From NCBI RefSeq assembly GCF_050003625.1, contig NC_134398.1, forward strand, positions 21,924,622 to 21,988,621: a stretch of DNA of 64,000 bases, given 5' to 3'. The notes beneath the pieces are model-generated. The model saw only the letters and a program-made list of their open reading frames with translations, was not told where the DNA came from and made no database searches. The position numbers were made by a program, and so were the translations under genes. Positions 57,066 through 64,000 of this stretch are shown here, piece after piece. How positions within the stretch are numbered: position 1 is the stretch's first letter; each line of letters opens with the position of its first letter. The DNA comes from Haematobia irritans. Taxonomy: Eukaryota; Arthropoda; Insecta; Diptera; Muscidae.

Positions 57066-57165
57066 TTGAGTCGATATCAGATTTATGGTACAATAGCTTT
57101 GACAAAATATTTTAATATTTTGAGAAAGTCTTTATCAACCTTATTTGCTAATATTCTTTTACAAA
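57066..57165 (+). pseudogene. hAT2 internal coding remnant, second copy
   Basis: Encodes SRYQIYGTIALTKYFNILRK, then SLSTLFANILLQ, then WEENLDFVKDIVKNR, opposite in orientation to its counterpart at 51180-51306. There is no ATG at the start. After ~57290 the frame runs into S1 sequence. The protein family is unknown. Confidence 0.4.
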
Positions 57166-57289
57166 AGAAAAACAGATATGTTCTGTGGGAAGAAAATCTT
57201 GATTTTGTAAAAGACATAGTCAAAAACAGGATTTTATTGAACTTCAAGAATGTTTTAGTCGAAAAAAGAATGCGATTCAATATTATCGA

Positions 57290-57510
57290 TTTTTATTTCT
57301 ATATAGAATTTTTGCAAAATTTTATTTTTATAGAAAATTTTGTCAAAATTGAAAATTTTGTAAAAATGTTATTTCTATAGGAAATTTTTGAAAAATTTTA
57401 TTTCTATTAAAAAAATTTTGCAACATTTTTTTTGCAAAATTTTATTTCTTAGAAAATTTTTGCAAAATTTTATTTATATAGAAAATTTTGTAAAAATTTT
57501 ATTTTCTTTA
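57290..57510 (-). repeat. S1 block inside hAT2
   Basis: Reverse S1-like units with TTTTGCAAAATTTTATTT variants. The same variant (TTTTGCAAAAATTTTC) is seen in the short hAT2 copy at 50840-50960, so S1 sequence was captured by hAT2 before these copies spread. Confidence 0.75.
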
Positions 57511-57631
57511 AAATTTAGTTTCGTGACAATAATCTTCCAGTGAAATTTTTGTTGAAATTTAGTAAAAAGTACCTTTCCGCCCAAAAAATACCTTTTTTGT
57601 ACTTTCTTAAAAATTGTATTTTCCATCCCTG

Positions 57632-57760
57632 AGTAACTGGCAAAGTGACCAAAATTTTTAAAAGAATATGCACGTTTGGAAATATCACTTTATTGCACTC
57701 TCCAAGTGCTTCCATCGCTGAATTAGGCAGGTTCTTTTCGCAGGTTTTACGCCATTTCAT
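57632..57760 (-). pseudogene. hAT1 transposase segment upstream of the split
   Basis: The minus-strand frame reads MKWRKTCEKNLPNSAMEAL, then GECNKVIFPNVHILLKILVT, then LPVT. This is the stretch just before the hAT dimerisation domain (..FPN...LL.IL.TLPVT). The upstream codon is TAA directly before the ATG, so either an intron boundary or decay removes the N-terminal half. The catalytic residues outside this segment are not readable. Confidence 0.82.
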
Positions 57761-57764
57761 TTAC

Positions 57765-59180
57765 ACATGTGTGTTTGGCTGTTTCGTTGTTGTTGCTATG
57801 GCCAAACAAACCCGCTTGTTCTGGGAAGCAGCGAATACCTAACTATATAGCTACTAATTTATAAACACCCCTACTTACGCTCCGCATTACACCCCATGTG
57901 TTTTAGCGGAGAGTTTAACGTGAACATGTCGCTGAATATAACCAATAGACTATTCTCTGCATTATCGATAACCACCAATTTGGTAGCTGAAAATTCACAC
58001 ATAATTTGTACACACTTCTCTACCCACTGAAAAGGATAGTGAAAAAATGCTAGCTAAATAAGCACTAATTGTGCTAGAATGATTTTTATAATTTTTTATT
58101 AAGCCAAATTTATATTTGGACTTTAACTAAATATGTTATTTAGTTTATAAGTAAAATAATTAAGTTATGACTATACAAACAACAAGGAATTATTTTAATA
58201 TTCGTGGTAAGACGCATTTACTTTCAAATTGGCACTTCTTTTGTCGCTGCATTGTTAGGCGTATGTGTTGTTATGGAGGTCCAATCCTGCTAGAAAGTAA
58301 ATAAACTGCACCTGAAATTTGAATATAAATATGAAATAAATATAGTTGCTATATAATAGAATTATTACTAATTTTTTACTTACATTTTTCTTTCGTTTTG
58401 ATTACCCTATGAGAACTCCGTGTCCGACCAAACCATTTGCAACCCAGAGAACAACTAAACAAATTATGAGAAGTGGAATTTTTGTGACGTCTTCTAGCGG
58501 GACTTTGCTTATTTTTGTTCAGTAAACCAAACTTCACCTTACGATTATATCATATCTTTTTATGCATTACGCGTAACCACCGAAACTCTATTCCGATCAT
58601 AAGTGTGTGTGTTTTTGTTTAGTTTTGCTAGAGACACTATTTTGTACATTACTTTTAGATACCAAAATTAAATGGTCCCTGGATTATATTTTTGAATTTC
58701 TCTCTCATTTATTTTCTGTGAGAGAGACAGCGTCTTTCTTATCGATTTCATGCTCAACTGGTAATGCCCAATATAATCTATCGATTATTTAACAGATTAC
58801 TTTATGGTGCTGAATTGGATGTAATGGAAGGGTACATTATATACATACAGAAAACGGGTCTTTAGTACTTTTTGAACTCATTATTCTATACCATAATAAC
58901 CTCCTGAACATTGGGAGTGCTTATATAGGTAGGGAAAATTCGACAATAGCTATTTGCCGAACAAGCGGGAAGCGAGTCATGTTCACAAAAAGAACCACAA
59001 ACACACATAAAAAGCAGAAAGACATTTTCCAAAAATGAAATTTGTGGTGCGAGAACAAAAACAAATTTTTTTTACCGTCGTTTGACGGGCTTTTCAACTA
59101 GTATTCTATGATTTGTGCAAGTTTTATAGGTAAGCGTTTTTCAAAATAAAACCTCCAGCTTTTCTTCAACATCTTCGATA
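57765..59180. other. Unassigned interior of hAT1
   Basis: About 1.4 kb between the transposase remnant and the right terminus. No transposase motif was found in any frame I could read. A palindrome ACACATGTGT is at 57763-57772. Confidence 0.4.
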
Positions 59181-59384
59181 AGATTTTTCTATGCAGCTAA
59201 AAATATATATTTATTTATATAAAAATATTCATTCATTTCGGGGGGGTTTGATCCCCCTCATCCCCCCCCCCCCTGAATACGGCCTTGATCGGGTGGCACT
59301 CAGTGATAAGGGAGAAGTTTACTGTGGTATCAAAATAAAATATCGGGCAGCCACTATACATATCCTAAACTAAACTTCGAAAAA

Positions 59385-60510
59385 TTCGAAATTTCGATGT
59401 TTTTAGAGTTTGAAAAAATTAAATTTTCAACTTTCACAAAATTTTAGGATTTGGGAAAATTGGTCTTACAAATTTTTGACTTTTTCAAAAAATTACTTTT
59501 CGACCTTTCGAAGTTCGACCAATAAAAAATTTGAAAAAATTGGCTTTTCGAGTATTTGATCTTTTCAAAATTTGGATAGTCGACTTATTGGGTTTCCACT
59601 TGTCAAAGTTTCCAGCCTTTCCACAATTTTTGGGAAATGTGGGAAAAACGACTTTTTGACCTTTTGAAATTTGGAAAACTCGTCCTATTATGAAGTTGAA
59701 AAAATGGCTTTCCAAGTATTTTTTTTTTTTTCAAAATTTGGAAAAGACGATTTTTTTGGTATTCCACTTGTTAAAAATTTGGAAAAGTCAACATTTTGAT
59801 ATTTATGTTAGATGTTTGTAAAAAACTTGACTTTTCGATTATTTGGTTTCCGTTGTTTGGGTTTCCACTTGTTCATAATTTGGAAAAGTCAACATTTTGA
59901 ACTTTAGATGTTTGTAAAAAAGTTGACTTTTCGTTTGTTTATATTTTCCAAAATTAAATTAGAATATTGGTTTCTGGACCTTTGTGGGCTTTCAAAATTT
60001 AAGAAAAGTCCAGTTTTCGACATTTTTAGAGAAAATTCGACTATTCGAGTTTTTGACTTTTTCAACATTGGAAAATTTATTTTTTTTTTTAATTTTAAAA
60101 AATTGGCTTTTCTTTTTTTTTCGAATATTTCTAAATTTGGAAAGTGGAATTTCCGACATTTTCGCACTTTTAAAATGAGAAAAAGTCAAATTGTTAAGTT
60201 TTTAACTTTTTGAAAATTTTTAAGCTTTCGACTTTTTGAAAATTTGGAAATGTTGACTTTTCTATTAGTTGACTTTTTCAAAATTGCAATTGTAAAAACG
60301 TAGATTTTTTGATTCATTTTTAGTTTGAAGTTTCACCAATTACCGAAAAGTTTTTCAACGGTAATGTTGGTGACCTATCAGTAATGTTGGTGACATTTTT
60401 GAATGTATCAAAACTTCTCAAAATTAGTCTTAAGTTTTGAAAAATTAAAATTTTTGAAAAGACGATTTTCGAATTTTTAAGATTTAGAAAAGTCAACTTT
60501 TCGACATTTT
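59385..60510 (+). repeat. Satellite S2, degenerate array
   Basis: Diverged repeats of GACTTTTTCAAAATTTGG, then AAAAGTCGACTTTTCGAG-type text, with unit length around 40-55 bp and little exact conservation. A fragment of SINE is embedded at 60345-60422. The array continues at 63335-63860 after the family A insertion. Confidence 0.7.
60345..60422 (+). mobile_element. SINE body fragment
   Basis: ACCGAAAAGTTTTTCAACGG, then CAGTAATGTTGGTGACATTT, then CAAAACTTCTC match the SINE body at 34030-34112 with a deletion. Confidence 0.6.
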
Positions 60511-61651
60511 TATACCCTCCACCATAGGATGGGGGGTATATTAACCTTGTCATTCCGTTTGTAACACATCGAAATATTGTTCTAAGACCCCATAAAGTAT
60601 ATATATTTTGGGTCGTGGTGAAATTCTGAGTCGATCTAAGCATGTCTTCCGTCCGTCCGTCTGTGGAAATTACGCTAACTTCGGAACGAAACAAGCTATC
60701 GACTTGAAACTTGGCACAAGCAGTAGTTATTGATGTAGGTCGGATGGTATTGCAAATGGGCCATATCGGTCCACTTTTACGTATAGCCCCCATATAAACG
60801 ATTGCCCAGATTTGGCTTGCGGAGGCTCTAGAAGAAGCAAATTTCATCCGATCCGGTTGAAATTTGGTACGTGGTGTTTGTATATGGTATCTAATATTCA
60901 CACTAATATTGGTCCACATCGGTCAATAATTATATATAGCCCCCATATAAACCGATCCCCAGATTTGGCTTGCGGAGCCTCAAAGGGAAGAAAATTTCAT
61001 CCTGATCCGACTGAAATTTGGTACATGATGTTGGTATATGGTCTCTAACAACCATGCAAAAAGTGGTCTACATCGGTCCATAATTATGTATAGCCTCCCA
61101 TTTCACCGATCCCCAGATTTGGCTTGCGGAGGCTCTAGGAGAAGCAAATTTCATCCCATCCGGTTAAAATTTGGTACATGATGTTGGTATATGGTCTCTA
61201 ACAACCATGCAAAAAGTGGTCTACATCGGTCCATAATTATGTATAGCCGCCCATTTCACCGATCCCCAGATTTGGCTTGCGGAGGCTCTAGGAGAAGCAA
61301 ATTTCATCCCATCCGGTTAAAATTTGGTACGTGGTGTTTGTATAGGGTATATAATATTCACGCTAAAATTGGTCTATATAGGTCCATAATTATATATAGC
61401 CCCCATATAAACCGATCCCCAGATTTGGCTTGCGGAGCCTCGAAGAGAAGAAAATTTTATCCGATCCGGCTGAAATTTGGTACATGATGTTGGTATATGG
61501 TCTCTAACAACCATGCAAAAAGTGGTCTACAACGGTCCATAATTATATAGCCCCCCATTTAACCGATCCCCAGAATTGGCTTGCGGAGCCTCTAAGAGAA
61601 GCAAATTTCATCCCATCTGGTTAAAATTTGGTACGTGGTGTTGGTATATGG

Positions 61652-62202
61652 TAGAGGTGTGCACGTGACACGAAAATGTCGTGACTCACGAAAATGACTC
61701 ACGCGTGAGTCACGCTCATGGCAGCGGCGTGAGTGTGCGTGAGCGTGATTAACAAACCAAAATGACGTGCGTGAGCGTGAGTCACGAAAATATTATCTTC
61801 GTGAGTGTGCGTGAGTAAAGATGTACGCTCACGAAAATAATCCTGCTCACCAATATAAAACGCTTAAGAGTTAAATTCATTTAAAATTTTAGGGACACCT
61901 GGGATGTTAAGAGTGTAATAACGCTCTCGATTTTAATAATGCTCATGTTTTCAGACGCCTCGCTATGGTAAATTACTCAAAAAATTGTTCGTGAGTCACG
62001 ACATTTTTCGTGAGTCACGGTATTTTTCGTGAGTCACGACATTTTCAGGCGTGAGTGTGCGTGAGTACAAATTTTCTTTTCGTGAGTGTGCGTGAGCGTA
62101 AGTCCTACCAAACAATATCGTGCGTGAGTGTGCGTGAGTAAGATTTTTCCGTCGTGAGTGTGCGTGAGCGTGAATAAAATATTACTCACGTGCACACCTC
62201 TA
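61652..62202. mobile_element. CGTGAG-rich hAT MITE with 8-bp target duplication
   Basis: Perfect 17-bp terminal repeats, TAGAGGTGTGCACGTGA and its inverse TCACGTGCACACCTCTA, are flanked by GTATATGG at 61644-61651 and 62203-62210. The flanking family A text is continuous without it. The interior is dense in CGTGAGTGTGCGTGAGCGTG-type repeats on one strand, except a unique segment (61850-61980). Non-coding. A fragment is at 28843-28994. Confidence 0.93.
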
Positions 62203-62756
62203 GTATATGGTCTCTAACAACCATGCAATAAGTGGTCCACATCGGTCCATAATTATATATAGCCCCCCATTTAACCGATCCGCTGATTTGGCTTGGGGAG
62301 CCTCAAACAGAAGCAAATTTCATCCGATCTTTAACAACCATGCCAGAATTGGTCCATATCGGTTCATAATTATATATAGTCCTCATATAAACCGACCTCC
62401 GGATTTGGCTTGCGGAGCCTCAAAGAGAAGCGAATATCATCCGATCCGGCTGAAATTTGGTACATGGTGTTGGTATATGGTATATAATAACCATGCAAAA
62501 AGTGGTCCATATCGGTTCATAATTATATATAGCCCCCATATAAACCGATTCTCAGACTTGACCTCCGGAGCCTCTTGAAGAAGCAAAATTCATCCGATCC
62601 GTTTGAAATTTGGTACCATTCGCTAATGTATGGCCGATAACAACCATGCCGAAATTGGTCCGTATCGATCAGTATTATATATAGCCCCCAAATAAACCGA
62701 TCCCCAATCACAGAAAAATCACGATTGCCACTCGAGCCAAAAATAATCTACCAAAA

Positions 62757-63045
62757 TTTTATTGTCAGTGAAAATTTTGTCGAAATTTTATATTCCAAAT
62801 ATCAATATATAATTCGAAATATAATTTCTATACAAAATTTTGTCAAAATTTTATTTCTGTAGAAAATTTTGTCAAAATTTTATTTCTATTAAAAATTTTG
62901 TCACAATTTTATTTCTATAGAAAACTTTGTCAACATTTTATCTCTCAAATATCAAAATATAACTCAAGATATAATTTCTATACGAAATTTTATTTATGTA
63001 GAAAATTTTGTCAACATTTTATTTCTATAGAAAAGTATAATTATC
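62757..63045 (-). repeat. S1 block inside family A longest copy
   Basis: Reverse S1 units located exactly where copy 1 (18942-19232) carries its S1 block, next to the same junction. Interrupted by two short TCAAATATCAA(T/A)ATATAA segments. Confidence 0.8.
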
Positions 63046-63334
63046 GCAAAAAAGTTCATATCGGTTCGTAATTATTTCTTCCCTATATATATCGGCCAAG
63101 AACTGAATATATACGTATTTAATCGACCTTTCTTTTGTCTACTATATATTACGCATGGACTAACTTACAATTTAGAAGATAATGTTAAGAAGTTTTAAAA
63201 TGTCTGGCCATCGGCCGCAACCAAAGTAATTTAATTGTGAATGACCGTCTTTAGTAGAAGTTTCTACGCAATCCATGGTGGAGGGTACATAAGATTCGGC
63301 CTGGCCGAACTTCCAGCCGTATATACTTGTTATT

Positions 63335-63870
63335 TTTTTAAATTTTAAAAAGTTAGTTTTTCAAGTTTTCGGATATTTTAAAATTTGGAAAGTTTAAAAA
63401 TGTGGAAACTTCTAAAAAAAATAATTTTTGTTGTGTGTTTTGGAAAAATCGTTTTTATTTTTTTTTTAGAAAAACCGATTCTTGGATTTTTAACTTTTTA
63501 AAAATTTCGAAAAGGTTTTAACTTTGTCAAAATTGCAAAAGTAATTATTTTTTAATTTAAGAAAATTGACGGTTTCAGTTTTTGCCTTTTTCAAAATTTA
63601 AAAAAATTGAGTTTTCTGCCGTTTGTCACTTTTAAAATATGATAAAGTTTAATTTTCAAATTTAAGATTTTTTTTGAAATTTTGGAAAAGTCAGTCTTTT
63701 TGAAATATGGAAAAATCTAATTTTTGGCATTTTGATATTTTTCAATTTTTGAAAATCCGACTTTTTGAAAATTAGAAAAAGTTGACTTATCGAGTTATCT
63801 TCTTATTCAAAATTTGATTTTGTTTAATCGACTTAGGAGAAGTCGTTTTTTTCTAAAATCGAGTTTTCTT
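63335..63870 (+). repeat. Satellite S2, continuation
   Basis: TTTTTCAAGTTTTCGGA, AAAATTTGGAAAGTTTAA and GAAAAAGTTGACTTATCGAG repeat the S2 pattern seen at 59385-60480. Confidence 0.65.
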
Positions 63871-64000
63871 TCTTTTTGTAATTTCTAATTCTAATTTTTC
63901 CAAATAGGAATTTTTCCTTTAGTTAATTACAGAAATTTAATTATGTCTTTAAATTAATGAACAATATTTTCTTAATTAACCATATCGATATATGTAAATG
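63871..64000. other. AT-rich sequence at the window end
   Basis: No feature is recognised. Confidence 0.4.

Larger units (their letters stand above)
55995..57631 (+). mobile_element. hAT2 element, long copy, inserted in hAT1 transposase
   Basis: The termini CAGGGATGGAAAATGCAG and (inverse) CAGGGATGGAAAATACAA are flanked by the exact 8-bp duplication AGTAACTG (55987-55994, 57632-57639). The interior holds a MITE F copy (56219-56773), a shared coding remnant (57066-57165) and S1 sequence (57290-57510). No full transposase is present, so it is non-autonomous. Confidence 0.92.
55690..59287 (-). mobile_element. hAT1 element with 8-bp target duplication
   Basis: The termini are CAAGGCCGTAGCCAGG on the left and TACGGCCTTG on the right (inverse CAAGGCCGTATTCAGG), each followed by a G-run. 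The target duplication ATCGGGTG is at 55682-55689 and 59288-59295. A transposase remnant on the minus strand is split by hAT2. The part 57765-59180 has no readable transposase and may be decayed coding or other inserted DNA. Confidence 0.88.
55575..59380 (+). mobile_element. SINE split by hAT1
   Basis: The left part (55584-55689) reads CAGTAATGCTGAGTGTTCC ... GTCATTGAGTTAAACATGG, then AATCGGGTG. The right part (59288-59380) resumes with ATCGGGTGGCACTCAGTGAT, GGGAGAAGTTTACTGTGG and AAATATCGGGCAGCC. Joined at the 8-bp duplication they give the continuous SINE body as at 34050-34290. The 5' tRNA part is missing. Confidence 0.85.
60511..63331 (-). mobile_element. Family A element, longest copy, carrying a hAT MITE
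   Basis: Reverse orientation: the hairpin TATACCCTCCACCATAGG, then ATGGGGGGTATA (60511-60540), CATTCCGTTTGTAACACATC, GTCCGTCCGTCTG, many ~154-bp tandem units, the junction GCCACTCGAGCCAAAAATAA (62731-62750), an S1 block (62757-63045), then GGTGGAGGGTACATAAGATT, the palindromic TTCGGCCTGGCCGAA and ATATACTTGTT. It is inserted into satellite S2. The MITE at 61652-62202 interrupts one tandem unit. Confidence 0.83.

Noticed and set aside
59904..60213. Frames rich in FLNFKS/KKKKKN over 59.5-60.2 kb
   Set aside because: Translations of degenerate S2 satellite on both strands. No independent support.

Overview
The window is non-coding, repeat-saturated DNA from a higher (calyptrate, probably muscid) fly. 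Three things point there: it is very AT-rich; it carries intron-bounded coding exons of an ADAMTS-like extracellular-matrix protein; and its mobile elements (mariner, hAT, an RNase H-bearing LINE, a tRNA-derived SINE, hairpin-ended repeats beginning TATACCC) are of the kinds that fill Musca/Stomoxys-type introns. Species assignment is inference. No bacterial, phage or rRNA features were seen.

The dominant feature is a ~29-bp satellite, called S1 here: TTTTGACAAAATTTTC followed by TATAGAAATAAAA. It forms about 15 arrays that occupy roughly 20 kb in both orientations (main ones 1.4-4.5, 5.5-8.4, 11.0-15.0, 24.9-28.8, 40.6-44.4 and 48.1-49.0 kb). It is also found as a short internal block inside dispersed elements of family A. 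Families A (18.7-20.5, 33.7-34.6, 49.9-50.6, 60.5-63.3 kb) and B (15.0-16.2, 21.1-22.5, 35.0-37.2 kb) share one design: a terminal TATACCC...GGGTATA hairpin, a middle made of ~153-bp tandem units, and an opposite end in ACTTGT with a GC-rich palindrome.

Host coding evidence is small. Two adjacent plus-strand exons at 18.15-18.48 kb encode a cysteine-rich ADAMTS/papilin-type segment. A 110-codon minus-strand terminal exon lies at 5.10-5.43 kb, and a weaker minus-strand exon candidate lies at 8.45-8.58 kb. A possible 5' exon ends at 52.406 kb. Most of the rest is probably intron or intergenic DNA.

The mobile elements are heavily nested and several carry readable target-site duplications. Examples are a 932-bp mariner-like element in a TA site inside family B (36.2-37.1 kb), a SINE inside family A (33.95-34.30 kb), a hAT MITE inside family A (61.65-62.20 kb), and a stack at 55.5-59.4 kb where satellite S2 holds a SINE, the SINE holds a hAT with a transposase remnant, and that hAT is split by a second hAT. 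Long foldback elements occur at 33.0-33.5 and 49.0-49.5 kb.

The best candidate for something undescribed is the link between family A and satellite S1. The same S1-to-A junction recurs in three places, which suggests that a mobile element carried and seeded the satellite that now fills this locus.
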